Below are positions 22,431-34,759 of a stretch of 64,000 bases of DNA, piece after piece (within the stretch, counting starts at the first letter, position 1; each line of letters begins with the position of its first letter). Where the stretch lies: contig CANTUZ010000001.1 in assembly GCA_947846985.1 (NCBI GenBank), positions 39,394,727-39,458,726 on the forward strand. The letters are read 5' to 3'. Origin of the DNA: Fratercula arctica (lineage: Eukaryota > Chordata > Aves > Charadriiformes > Alcidae). Under the pieces are notes generated by a model. That model was not told the origin of the DNA. It worked only from the letters and a program-made list of their open reading frames with translations, and did not search any database. The translations under genes and the position numbers were made by a program.

Positions 22431-25400
22431 AAAGAAAACAAACTGCTTTGTTTCCTGCTGTCCTTGGAGTTTTCAGACTGTAGATACCGCTCCCACCTGC
22501 CTCACTCAAGGACAAAAGATTCCCTGCAAGTGATTCAGTCACAGATGGCAGACAGGCTAAGAAGCAACATGACACACCATGTAATAGAGAAAGCTTAGGT
22601 TAAAATAGCTAGCTTGCTTACTCAAATAATTGGTTCCCACTGACACTCGTAGGACCTGTTTTAATATGGCATTCATGTCCTTCCACTTCTTTCCTTCCAC
22701 AATTTCCTGTAGAGTTGTGTGTTAGTAGCCAGTACTGGGGTATCATTCTACCCTCTGGTGTGTTAAAGCACTTAGAATCTTGTTAGGAGCAAGTATGTGG
22801 AACTAAAAAGTTATTGGTTTAATTGTCTAATAAAAATACAAATTATTACTATTGCTATTACCATTACAATTACTATTACCATTACTGATAATAATATAAG
22901 GATATAAACACAAAAATACACACATTAATATATAAACTCTCTAATAGCTGTCATTTTTTTCTCTGAGAGACCTTTCCAGTGTCTCTCTTGGCCTAAGTTA
23001 CAAGTCTCCTTGAAGAAGAACAGGAGAAGGGTGGCAGAGCACGCTAGCCTCTTTGACAGGAAGGATATAAGACTGTTGGGGGAGTTTTTTCCTCCTCAGG
23101 TTTGGGTTCAATGGGAGAAATATTGATATCTTTCTTACAGTTGTAGGAAAAAGAAAGATGATAAATGTAGAAAACAGGAAGACAAATTAAGCGGTGCACA
23201 GAGCATACACAGCATTTTAATTCGTATAAATACTATATATAGCAACACCTACTTCTTGACACATTTCTCTGTTATTTTAGCAGCTTTTTGCCTCATCAAT
23301 ATCTTTCTTATTGTCTTTAAGTATTTATATAATTGGGAATCAGTGATTTTAATGCCTGGTGAATTCAAATACCCAAACCAAGCCACTACACTGATATTAT
23401 GTAGGAAATTATTCTCAAAAAAATTAAGTGCTGATTTATTCAGATTTTTCCAGGTCTGTCAGTATGGTCCAGAGATATTTTGTCTTGTGCCAGGCAGTGA
23501 TCTGCTGCAGAGGTTGCTTAAGTATTTCCAGTTTTTGGAATTTCTGTGTTTCACATCTTGAATGAGTTTGCAGATGTTGACCAATACCAATTTCAGTCAA
23601 TACCGATTGACCAATACCAATATTTGACCTTCCAACACCAATATTTAAAAAATTACAATGTTTGATAAGTTCAGCTAGCTGAGGAGTAAAAATCTGAGTT
23701 TTTTTCTATCTGTCCCACCACTTTCAAAAGTGCAAAATAATTGAAACATTTGCTTATGGGAGATCAGATTCTCCTCTTCTTTTGTACCTACATCAAGCCA
23801 CTGCAACTTCACTGAACAGCATGGAGCCTCACTTAAGACTCACAAGGTAATTCTTGGCATAATGCAGTAAATTGGTTGTTTTCATTAAGGAAAGAAAAAA
23901 AGTTAACTGGTGCTCATTAGTTAGAGAAAAGAAGTACAAAGATTATGAGAATAAGGAAAATATATACTTACATTAACCCCCTTTCAACGTTCATTTTGTT
24001 TGTGCAGTGCAATCCTGCTTAAATACAGTCATATTTAGAAAACTCAGGACCATCAAAAGGAAGTCTGATGCTCAACAAAAGGAAAGTCAGGGAGGGAAGC
24101 ATTAGTGTTACACATCTCCAATTTCAATATTTCTGTCTTTTTCAAACAGATGGGGAAACTTGCTCCTGGGATACAGTAAGGATGGTCAGTTATTAAAGAT
24201 ATGCCTGTATAGGTAATATCACAGAAATCTTTATGATTTGTTATTATTACATTTAAAAATGGGGTAATTTGTTATCCAGAAATTATATGATCTACTGTGA
24301 CCTGTTAAATGCAAGATGCAAGAGAAACACACACAGCACTGTTGAAACTGTCAGGACTCTTGAAAGTCCATATGCATTTTAAGATTGTTTCCCTCTCCCA
24401 GAAATAGGGCTTACACCTCTGGAAATTGTCAATGCCAGACTTCTATTGGTTAAAAATCATTTAAAAACCAGCAATTCTACCAACACTGTAGTTGCTATAA
24501 TTAATAAGGCATACGTAGTTTTGTTTCTGGGAGGCTGCTACCTTGGGATAATGTTCTGATATTCAGAAAGTGCAGTTTTATCCAGAACAAAATATAGGTC
24601 ACACATAACCTTTTAGTACTTACCAAGATGTGCTTGATTGTTATAACTTCAGAGTGTGTATTTTCCTCATGTTCCATGTGCCTCATGTGAATCATATGGC
24701 TTCTTCATGGAAGCCACACTGGCTCCCAAGCTGGCTGGATGCATGATGCTTTCATGTTTCAGAATTCTGGTGTTTGATATTTGCGGAATCATATGTCTAT
24801 TGACATAATATCAAGCATGTCGCAACTGTCTCTGATTCAAGGCATTCATAGATGTAAAACAACAGTGTGATGTTGATTTAGGTTTACTGAGAATATGGAT
24901 AAGATGTGAGAAAAAAAGCTTTTGGAATGTACATAGGCTATAATAATACAATGATGGAAAGCACAGACAGAAGTTATATTTGCTTGGGTGCAGATAGTGA
25001 CTCTAATGACCTTAAAGAAATATTGAAGTGAAAAGATATTAAGGCCTAGGAATAAAGCAGGGAGTTGAAAGGCAATAGCTCAGCAGCACCAAGTACCAAA
25101 TCAATTCCAAGAAACAGAAGGTAGACTGTTCCTTGCCTATTAAATACCTGGCCAGAAAAGACTTAGTAGACATCTTATGGGATAATGAACATATTAATGC
25201 TTGGTCTAGTAGCTCACTAGTCATGGATTTACATTACATGTATATTAATCTATTTAAATAAAAAAAAAAATAACTGTTTAATCTTAAACTGAACATATCC
25301 TGCCTGCAGAGTCTCTGTGAATGGTAAAAGATGCCAGAACAAGTGATAGACCTGGACAGGGATTATTATAGTTTGGTAGATTAAATGTAGGTCTACTACT

Positions 25401-25631
25401 ACAAATATTCTGCTGCCTCAGTACCTACAGCCTATCTATAGTTTCCACAGTGTATTCATCTCTGACTAAATCTGTAACATGCCGAGGGTACCTATGAGAT
25501 AACTTTTACAATCAACACAAAGAGCATTGTCAAGATGATAAAAGTCTGTTGCATTCTTCACAGTCTGTGCAGTCTGAATGGGTGTGGGAGGACTTGGCTC
25601 TCTAGAGGGCCATCAGCTAGCCGTGCATTCG
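21405..25631. other. Unique AT-rich DNA, no gene seen
   Basis: No family recognised. It contains a T14A23 tract (22397-22433), AT/ATT-rich patches near 22840-22900, and a small tandem arrangement of GACCAATACCAAT-like units at 23577-23640. Splice-like signals occur (for example near 24150 on plus, 24620 on minus) but without a convincing open exon. Confidence 0.5.
22397..22433. repeat. T14A23 tract
   Basis: Fourteen T directly followed by 23 A. It is self-complementary and can fold back on itself. It explains the Lys/Phe runs in open frames across it. Confidence 0.95.
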
Positions 25632-26196
25632 TATTACGGTTTAACCACAGCTGGCAACTAGGACCAAGCAGCCACTCACTCACTCTCCCCTGGTGGGTTG
25701 GGGGAGAGAATCAGAAGAGTAAAACTGAGAAAACTCATAGGTTGAGATAAAGACAGTTTAATAAGTAAAGCAAAATCTGCATACGCAAACAGAACAAAAT
25801 GATGAATTAATTCACTACTTCCCATCAGCAGGCAGGTGTTCAGCCATTCCCAGGAAAGCAGGACTCCATCACGTAAGGGCTACTTGGGAAGACAAAACAC
25901 CATCACTCCAAATGTCCCCCCCTTTCTTCTTCCCTCAGATTTATATACTGAGCATGATGTTATACAGCATGGAATATTTCTTTGGTCAGCTGTCCCGGCT
26001 GTGTCTCTTCCTAAATTTTTGTGCACTCCCAGCCTACACACTGGCAGAGCGATGTGAGGAGCAGAAAAGACCTTGACTGCTTAGCAACAATAAAGAACAT
26101 CAGTGCACTATCAACACCACTCTCATCCCAAACATATCCAAAACACAGCCCCAGCTGCTAGTAAGAAAGCTAACTCCATCAGCTGAAACCATGACG
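25632..26196 (-). mobile_element. Solo LTR, widespread avian ERV family
   Basis: On the minus strand the element begins near CGTCATGGTTTCAGCTGATG (worn from a TGTCCTGGTTTC-type start) and ends GGTTAAACCGTAATA. Landmarks in order are TGTGTTTTGGAT, GACAGCTGACCAAAG, a TATA box (AGTATATAAAT, 25938-25948), ATTAAA polyA signal (25757-25762) and TCCTAGTTGCCAGCTGTGG near the end. I know this arrangement from common avian ERV LTRs, but cannot give the exact family name. No clean target duplication flanks it and both termini are mutated, so it is an old insertion. No internal viral sequence is present. Confidence 0.8.
25940..25947 (-). promoter_or_regulatory. TATA box of the solo LTR
   Basis: TATATAAA on the minus strand, about 250 nt inside the LTR from its 5' (right) end and about 180 nt before ATTAAA at 25757-25762. 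Position fits the end of a U3 region. Whether it is active cannot be told. Confidence 0.55.
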
Positions 26197-26484
26197 CTTC
26201 ATCATGAAGTTAGGATAAATGTTATATTGAAGAACTGAAGTACGATGATGCAAAAAAGGAGACTGAAAGAGTACACGGTTTAGGGCTTGATATTTTTTTA
26301 TTTATTTCTTTTAAACAATTGGATTTTAAAATATTGCTAATTGCTATTATTGTATTGCTATTACATCTTTTGTTAAACCAGAAAACAAATTCTAAGGATT
26401 TTTTTTTTTTTTTTTCATGAGTCATATGATGGATAATTTCATAATTTATGTATTTCAGGGAAGGTGGTGTTTAAAAGAACAACA

Positions 26485-26720
26485 GAATGGCTGACATAGG
26501 AAGGCACATTTGGAGATCATCTAGTCCAACCTCCATTGACCCAAAGCTGAGTCAACTACAGCAGGTTGCCCAGGGCTATGTCAAGTCAGGTTTTGAATAT
26601 CATCAATGACGGAGATCCCACAACTTATTAGGGTAACCTGTTCCAGTGTTTGTCCACCCTCACATGGAAAAAAGTTCTTAGTTATGTTTAAATGGTATTT
26701 TCTGTATTTTGTCTCCTATT
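26485..26720 (-). mobile_element. Old CR1 3' fragment
   Basis: Degenerate but continuous similarity to the CR1 3' region in minus orientation: GGAGATCATCTAGTCCAACC, GCAGGTTGCCCAGGGC, TCAGGTTTTGAAT, AACCTGTTCCAGTGTTTG and AAAAAAGTTCTTAGTTATGTTTA. It encoded the HWNRLP region of ORF2, now unreadable. High divergence suggests an old insertion. Confidence 0.8.
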
Positions 26721-27242
26721 CAGAGGATTGCCATCAAAGCAGAGTGCTAAGCAACTGTCAGAGATGCCCAAAGTTCCTGCTAGAAAGAACAGAGAAGGTT
26801 AGAGCCATCCCTCACCTCTTTAACTTTAATGTAGGAATGGATACATCTCACAAAACCTAATTCCCAGATGCATTGCTGTTTTAAACAGAATGCAACTTCT
26901 AAGAGGACGTTTAACAATTTGCATTTATTGTGTCTCTGTGGAAAGTGCTTACAGATGAAGACAAATACTTCCTCTTCTAGTTGATCTTTTCTTCTGTATC
27001 TCATTATCAGGTTTCTTAAGACTTCAGACACTCTGTATGGTAAAATTTAATAGAAAATGCAGATAACCTTCTAAGTCACTGAAATATTAATTTCAATTAA
27101 TCAGCAGAAATATTTTATTACTTTCTCCTAGTAGTATAATCAGTAATGAATAGAGAGCATTGGGAAGAATTGTGCTTAACATACCTTTGTCTTCCCCAAA
27201 ATCAAGAAGAATAGAGACTATATTGAAAGAAGAATTGTAGTT

Positions 27243-27278
27243 TTTAATAAAATTCAGTTCTTTAATAAAATTCAGTTC
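27243..27278. repeat. Exact 18-bp tandem duplication
   Basis: TTTAATAAAATTCAGTTC occurs twice in direct succession (27243-27260 and 27261-27278) without a mismatch. The lack of decay means a recent duplication or a polymorphic site. Confidence 0.95.
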
Positions 27279-27643
27279 CATCATAGCTAAATAAAAGGTG
27301 TCAGCTCCTGGAGTTACTTTCACAATGATAGGTCAATAAGTTAAATTCTCTTCCATTGAACGAGTGGTATTAGGCAGATAAAAATGAAATTCACAACCAC
27401 CAGCACAGGAAATGAAGAGACCTTTAAGCTTAGTCAAAATAGGAAATGCTTAAAAAAAGGAGGAAGTTTTATGTTTCTTATTTGTGATATTGTCTCTCAA
27501 ACATGATGTGCTTTTTTTTATATTCTTTCAATTCCTGTGACAGTCTAATATAAACTTCTTACATATTCTGGAGAACAAAGACATGCTTTAATGTTTCCCC
27601 TAATCTGTTAATTGCCTTAACTAATAGTTTAGCTCTGTCTCTC

Positions 27644-27666
27644 TTTTTTTTTTTTTTTTTTTTTTT
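27644..27666. repeat. Poly(T) run, 23 nt
   Basis: Uninterrupted T23 preceded by a CTCTGTCTCTC pyrimidine stretch. No exon with an open frame follows it. Confidence 0.9.
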
Positions 27667-29100
27667 CCTACCTGTACTTTATCCTGCCTTATAAAATCAA
27701 GATTTGTGGTTGAAATTTTTGTACCCAAGCTTCAGCAGAAATGAAGAATCATGTCTGCCTTAGAATAAACCCAGGAGTTAGTGCATAGTTCTGGGGAATG
27801 GAGAATGTAGAATCATTCAAGATGAAAAAAATGAATTCAATGCAGGAACCTACTACCTGGTAAAGAATGAAGCCACTGTATATTATTATTCAGGAGCTAG
27901 TGCCATCCATGTTATTGTTTTAAGTAAAGATAGCCCTCTGAATTAATTTTGTACAATGCTTCAACTTACTAAAGTGAACCTGTGGTGATGAAAATTCATC
28001 TTTCTGTAACTTCTCCTATCTTTCAGTGTAACTCTTTTTTGTACCTCCCTTAATGGAATTATCTTATATTACACATTCTGTGAGTCACATAAAGTAGAAT
28101 TTCCACATACCTACTTGATACATTAATTTGCTACTGCAAACAGTATGCAATCAATTGTTAGAGGTTCAACAACATCTGTTTTAAATGGACAGTCTACATT
28201 GCCCTAAGGGAACTGTATGAAGTGATTTTTCCTTTCCACATTAATATTTCCAATATTATTGCTACATATTCTTCCAAGTGAAAGTTAAAAGGTAATTTAC
28301 TCATACAATAGTTACGTCATTACTTCTTAGTGGCCTTGTCCTTTTTTTCAGACCTTTTTTTTACCTCTCCTTAAGAGGTACATTTTAAAACATCTACTGT
28401 TTAGTACTATTTGGTACTCAGACTCCAAAAAGTGCCTTGTCCGAGCAAGTTTCATACTCGATATTATAAAATATTTAGGAACAGCCCAAAATATTAAAAA
28501 AAAAAATATGGCCTGGAACTTTCATTATATGGGAAATTTCCCAGATCTTTTCCAAAACTTGCATCAAACCAAAATTCGCTTTGAGTTTTCTGAAAAAATA
28601 AAATAATATAAAAAAGAGAAGGTCCTTAGGTCTTTCATTTCCCAGAGGCTCTTTTCCTCTTCTGATTGATAATTTGTGAAGAAAAGGACTAACCTCTTCA
28701 TATATTTTAATGTTTTACAAGAACAATAGTAAGATCCTATCTACTTACATTCTCTGAGAAATTATTAAGATTATAAAAGACATCCATCATACTAGTTCTC
28801 CTCCAAAACAAACCATTGGTTGCTTATAAACAGAAGGGAAAGCTAAATAAGTGTCGTTTCTAACAAATTCAGGAAGGTGCCCCATCTTTTTGGCCACATA
28901 TGCAATCTTATTTGAACTCTGAACTAGAGATTTACCTATCTTACATCAATTTCCAGAGATGTATTACTAAAGATTGAGGTTTTTTTAAGAACTGAAGAAG
29001 TAAGATGCTTCTTGGAAAAGAAAATGTCTGGTTATGACCCTATATATAATTATTAATCAAGGTTCCATCTCAACTTTTTGCATACAGGGTATTTATTCAT

Positions 29101-29124
29101 AAAAAAAAAAAAAAAAAAAAAAAA
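29101..29124. repeat. Poly(A) run, 24 nt
   Basis: Uninterrupted A24. I looked for a retrocopy body upstream and a flanking duplication and saw neither. Confidence 0.9.
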
Positions 29125-31383
29125 TCTTAAAGCTTAAGCTAATCAAAGTTTTTAGACTTCAAGCATTTTCATAAAGCAAATGTCATGAGTGGACCTCTTA
29201 TGCATTCAAATTTCTCTAAAACTTCACTGGCCACTTGGAATTTGCATGTAGTTTGAATTCAAGTTATCCTCTAACCTTGAATTTTTGAACAACTGCCAAT
29301 CTACTCAGAGGATGTTTAGAGTTTCCAAACATCAAGAAATCCTGGGCACACAAAGGTCAGCTCCACTGAGTGTATGGAATGAACCTACTCCAGATGTACT
29401 GTAATGAGCTTGCTGTGGAGATGCCCTATATATTTCAAGTAAGTAAGGTACAAATATTTATTCATATACATACTATTTATGTACAAGCTTTCTAAGTAGC
29501 ACATGTGCAGGAGATGTAAAACATCTGGAACACGAGTTTGCTATCCATGAGTTTATGCGATATTTTATCTGAGAAATGACAGAAATACATTACCCGTGAA
29601 CAGGGCTTACACAGTAATTCTAAAGGACATGAAGGAAATGTGCTATTTTGTTTACAACATTGAAATGGCCCAGACTTTTGCTAGTGAAATTTACAAAAAC
29701 AAACACCATCCCCCCTTCCCACTCAAAAAACCTCCAAAACCATTCAGTCTTAATACTATTGCAGGTTGAAATTAAATCACAGTTCACAATAAGAAGTAAA
29801 AAAACATTCATAAGATAATCCATATCCTCAAGATACCATGGTTTGCAAGCACAAATATTTTATTCTTATGAATTCTACCATGGATCTTGCTTATTATTTC
29901 ACAGTCATCTTTCTTCTTAAGTTTCTATATTTCTCTGAACTTTGCAAGCGAATCACTGATATGTTGAGTTACTTCTCCATCTATTTACTGTTGAAAATCA
30001 AGTTACTTTTTTTCCTAGACTGAGTAGTTTTAACAAAGTAAAGCCATAAAAAAAAAAATACTTTTTATCTCTGGGATGAGTACCTTTTTTTGTATTGCTT
30101 TATTCTGTGTGGCAAAAGCAATAAATAGGATTTTATTCCTTGATTATGGTAGCTCAGGGAAGTAAGCGATCCTTGATTTGCTTGCAATCCAATATGTCTA
30201 GGCTGTAAAAGTTTGTAATTAAAAATGTACGCATATAACATTTTTTAGATTTGCTTTGTGTCTCTGGGAAATTAGCTACAATGCAAACCAGTCCGTTACT
30301 TATTTTATCCCATTTACACCCTTGAGTGACTCATAGGTATTTCTGGGATATCTATAATGAGCTCTGTGGGGGGAAAAAAAAAACCTGAATAAAAGTCTGT
30401 GCTCTCTGAAGCAAATCTCTGGCATAGATGGACCATTTCTCAGCAAGTTAACGCTACAGATATACTCCATTGGTTCCCTTACTCCTCTGGGCAAAGTTAC
30501 ACTGAGTATTGTCACCAATGGGCCTGAAAAACAGGAACATCTGTTTGAATCATAAGACACTTGTTGATGGAGCTTAGCAACACAACAGTATTTAGTTTGT
30601 CTCAAGAATACAGGAAGTTATTTGTAGGAACAGGGGCTAGAAATTATATCCACAATGCATTTTTTTCTACCCTGTTTACACTGTTATAGTCGGATATGAA
30701 AATCAAGATATTTATAATAATGTTTTATTTAAATTTTATTTGTGCACTGTGTGCGTAGTCACTTCCTTTATATTCTTTTAAATTTTATGCAATTTGTATT
30801 CTTTGTATCTTTAAAAACCTACAGGTTTTTTCAGTATTATACTTTCTCCATCAAAGTGCACTTCTGCTTCCTCATAATTCAGATCTTTCTTTTAAATGCT
30901 TCTCCACCATAAAATCTATTATGATTATATTAGTCTTATAAAAGTGTTGTCATTCACTATGTAAGAACCTAAAGACATGAAAATTAAGTCTTATTTATTT
31001 TTCACGTGTAGCTCAATAATTTATATTTACAGGAACTCTGTGTATTAAGCCTCACTTACATCAGGGAAGAAAAAAGAACTAGATTTAAAATACACCTAGC
31101 TATTTTCTGTCAGTATATGCGGAACCAAATGGAACACAGAGGTACCAACAGGTACCAAATATATCTAGTTCCTGGTTTACATGATTGATGAAAGAAATAT
31201 TATTTTCTGTTAATGAGATTGAAGACCATTTCACCCTGGTGTTCTTTGTCTTTTAAAGGTTTTCTTTGGATGCACCGTATTCAAAGGCACAGCTGAGAGC
31301 CACAATAATGGAATGGTGATATCTATTTTATTTATTGTTTTTATTAATAAATAGTCCAGAAAGCCTTTACTCAGTTGCCACAG

Positions 31384-31403
31384 AAAAAAAAAAAAAAAAA
31401 AAA
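31384..31403. repeat. Poly(A) run, 20 nt
   Basis: Uninterrupted A20 after CAGTTGCCACAG. No retrocopy recognised. Confidence 0.9.
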
Positions 31404-34400
31404 GAACTAAAATCTTCATTATATCACTGGAAAAAATGTAGAAAAGGGTAAAGAAATATGCCTAACAATATTTACCTATTTTATCCATTTTAATTGTTAC
31501 AAATCAGTAAGGAAATCAAGAACTCCCAAATGAGGGGCTTAATCTCAGCTGTTAGTCCTTTAGTATTCATATGCTTCACAAAGGGAATCCCACACTAAGG
31601 TTCATATCTTAAATAGGCGGAATGAATTGCTCTCTAGAAATGTTTAGCAGACTTTAAAAAGAAGCATATGATTAAAAAAAAAAAAGTTTTTGAATAAAAA
31701 CATTAGAACAGATTCTTTGCTGTCTTGTCTTCTGATATTCAGCTCTCATGATTGACTGCTTGGTGCAATTTTTATTGAAGTACACAGGAAAATTCCTTTA
31801 GGAATTGCTTTCACAGAATAAGTTTAAAAGTTTTTGAGGAAAAATAATAACTATTCCCATTCTTCTTACTTTCCTCTCCTTCCCTTGCCTTCTCAAGCAT
31901 TGATTGAAACTTTTGTTACAGTTGAAATCACTCAATATTTCTATTATTTAGGACATGAGAATAATTCACTTTTTGTTAATTCTCCTGAGGTCTTTGCATA
32001 TAGGAGAATTGTTTAGTGTTTTCTTCAGTGGAAGCTGAATAATGAATATTTTGCAGAATAAGTAAGAAAGCTAAATATACCTAACAGAAAATTAAATTTA
32101 TCTAGTCAAGATTTTTTTTTTCCCTAAATGCACACATATGTTCCCTTCACGGAAATAAATTAGGCATGCAATGAAAATATAAACAGTCTTTTAGAATATT
32201 GCCATTGTGTTCTTCAACAGTTTATCATTTAAAAAGACACAGTTTTAGACAAAACCTCACTCATTTTAATTTGCTTAATTGAAATTAGTACTCAACTTGT
32301 GAAATATTGTATGGAAGACATTTTAAAATTCTGATTTTGAAATCTCTTGAAAGAAAATGCCACAGACTCATTCCAAGATGGATGGATACCAAAGGTCAAA
32401 TTTGCAATTAATATACTGATAGAGTGAGTTTAATTAAATGATAATAAAAAGCTATAATTTAATGCTGATTTTAGCGTGCATTAATGACATTAAGGAAACC
32501 TAAGGCATATATAGTGTTTCTTATTTTACTAGATTATGAATATGTTGCATCATTTAGTATTGCATGCATTACACATTACAACACTAAAAAATTCAGATCT
32601 GCTGGTCTACTGTTAGATCTGTTGTTCTTTCAGTCATAAATACAGGTCTTGTTTTTTTTTCTTTTTACAATTATTTCAATTTGTTAGTGTTAATGGTTAT
32701 GAGTGGATGACACTGTCAGCAATCAGTTGCTTACCATAAGATCTTCTGTCACCTTTATTACAGAGGAGGGCATTAGCCAATTTATGCATCTTATGGAAAG
32801 TTTTAGATAAAATTCTCCCCTACCTTCTTTTAATAAAGATAAAAAAATGTGTTTTTTGACATTGAAAGAAAAAAAGAAAGCACTATGGACAAAATCCCCT
32901 TAAGGTGGGAGTTCACCAAATCCCAGATTGCTTGATTCAAAAAACCAGGAACCTTATCTTCGTAGTAAGATCTTATTATATACATATACTTTATTTTTTT
33001 TTTTTTTATCTTACATGAAAGTCTTTCCATTTAAAAATCTCTTTCTCCATCCATTTTATGAATTCTGAATGCTATCTGAAAGAAGTTAAACACTATATTG
33101 CTGGACAGTCATTTGCCATTAAGATCAAGTCAGCTTGAAAAAAGTCCTTGGCCTGATCTTTTGCACTTTGGAGCCCTAACTAGAGTGCACTGCAGTCTAA
33201 ATGGAAAGGAAAAATAAGATGACAAGTTATAAAGAAAAACAAAAATACACACTGTATTTTTCCTGCAAGAGTTGATTCTGAAATCTGTTTTATTCTGATT
33301 AACTGAGAAAATTAATAGAGTGATTCCTCCCTCCCCTCCCCCCCCCCATAGTCAGTTAATCATACTAAGAAGGGGGAAGGTAGCCAGGGCAAACTATCCA
33401 GGAGTGTGTAAGGGAGTCATAATATTATAGGGCTCTGATAAGAATGTAAAGTAACATGATCTGAAGTTTCCCAAATAATTTCTCAGCTATAACTTTTCAA
33501 ATTACCCAAAACAAATATAAAAAAATAAAATTTCAGTACTCTGAAGAAATATTCACACGTATGCCTGTTAACTGTAGGTGTGTATCCAGCTGTGTAAAGA
33601 TGGACAAAAAATAAGACAAAGGCATTTTGAAAAGAAATGTTTCTCCTTCCCCACCCTCTCTCTTACTCTTTCTCCAAATAGGCTTCAACATCAGATTTTC
33701 ATGTTCATGACAACCTGCAAGTTGTTGAACAACTGTTAATTTTACTTTACAAAAAATATACACTAATTTTTTGTTTTCAGTGGCACAGTGAGCATATGCT
33801 TTGGCTATGTGAAAGATCTCTACTTGTTTTAGCTCCATTTGGAAGAATATTCCTTTACATGTTTGCAAACAAACACATGAAATGCTGTGTCAGCTATATC
33901 CCTCATGTCCCAAGATATATGGAATATACTTTTCACAAAGATTACTGCATTGACAAAGAAAGAGAGAAAGGAATCTTCAAAATGAGACGTAACACTAATA
34001 GAAAATACGCACCATGATTAATGGTAGAATTTCTGTTGAGCTATGTATATATTAGGCATACTGGTTTTCCTTCAAACCAGAATACCGTTAAGATTTTTCT
34101 TGTCTCTTAATGAAGGCAAAAATAATATTGAAAATATTATTAAATATAATCATATGCTTTATCAATAATATTCAACCCTTTTCTACATATGAATGGTTGG
34201 TAATATATGTTGATGAACTTGTGAATGAGCACAAATTCATTTTGAATAAATGTGTATGCACTGTTAGGAGGAAAAGTGGCTTTGTGTTTAGATTCTGACA
34301 TAAATCCAACTTCTTGGTTTGTAATTAGGCATGAAATAAAAAGTTATTATCTTACATATTTTGTTCTTGGACTATGTTCCTGAAGTCTTGTTATCTGAAA

Positions 34401-34553
34401 TGGTGGATTTTTTTTGCATTTTTTGTTTATTTTCTGTATTAGTGGTTTTTTTGGTGCTTTATCCAGTTACTTGAAAACTAAAATAATGAAATTAATTGAA
34501 CTTATGAAAAGGCAAGAATGCTGATGTTACCAAAAGATGTTTCCTTCACAACT

Positions 34554-34559
34554 TTTATT
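34554..34559 (-). promoter_or_regulatory. Candidate polyA signal AATAAA
   Basis: AATAAA on the minus strand, 17 nt after the stop codon of the candidate terminal exon at 34577-34756. The resulting 3' untranslated region would be very short, which occurs in some germ-cell genes. In AT-rich DNA this hexamer is common, so alone it proves little. Confidence 0.35.
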
Positions 34560-34576
34560 AAAAAACACATATTTGT

Positions 34577-34756
34577 TTAGCTGATAATTGGAACAACTCT
34601 TGATACGTGTCCAATTCCTTCATGAAATGCTGCCACTAGTATAATGACCTTCTGCAATGCTGCTAGTTTTTCAGCTGCTTCACCAGAATCACAGTTCTGT
34701 GCAACTCTGCTGATGTCCTCCTTATCTTTGGCTAGATTTTGAGACAGTACTGTGAC
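34577..34756 (-). CDS. Candidate terminal coding exon, gene not recognised
   Basis: On the minus strand a T8 tract and CAG (34757-34759) give a good acceptor. The exon then reads in frame for 59 codons from VTVLSQNLAKDKED to VGHV-like end RVVPIIS and stops at TAA (34577-34579), with AATAAA just beyond. The peptide has an amphipathic, helix-prone middle (GEAAEKLAALQK) followed by a hydrophobic stretch (VIILVAAF). Composition is more balanced than the AT-rich frames around it, which favours real coding. The exon enters in phase 0. I do not recognise the protein. The alternative is a chance open frame; no upstream exon of the same gene was found on this strand in the window. Confidence 0.42.
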   Translation of the reverse strand, partial: VTVLSQNLAKDKEDISRVAQNCDSGEAAEKLAALQKVIILVAAFHEGIGHVSRVVPIIS

Positions 34757-34759
34757 CTG

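Larger units (their letters stand above)
26721..34553. other. Unique AT-rich DNA, no gene seen
   Basis: Nearly 8 kb without a recognisable repeat family or supported exon on either strand. It holds homopolymer tracts at 27644-27666, 29101-29124 and 31384-31403, an exact 18-bp tandem duplication (27243-27278) and a C-run near 33340. Open frames up to 111 codons (for example 33533-33868, minus) lack coding signs. Confidence 0.5.

Noticed and set aside
24501..24695. Minus open frame ending at a GTAAGT donor
   Set aside because: The frame is closed just upstream by a stop and has no acceptor in phase, so an internal exon is not supported.
29101..29124. Poly(A) tract as tail of a processed pseudogene
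   Set aside because: No coding body upstream and no flanking duplication could be seen.
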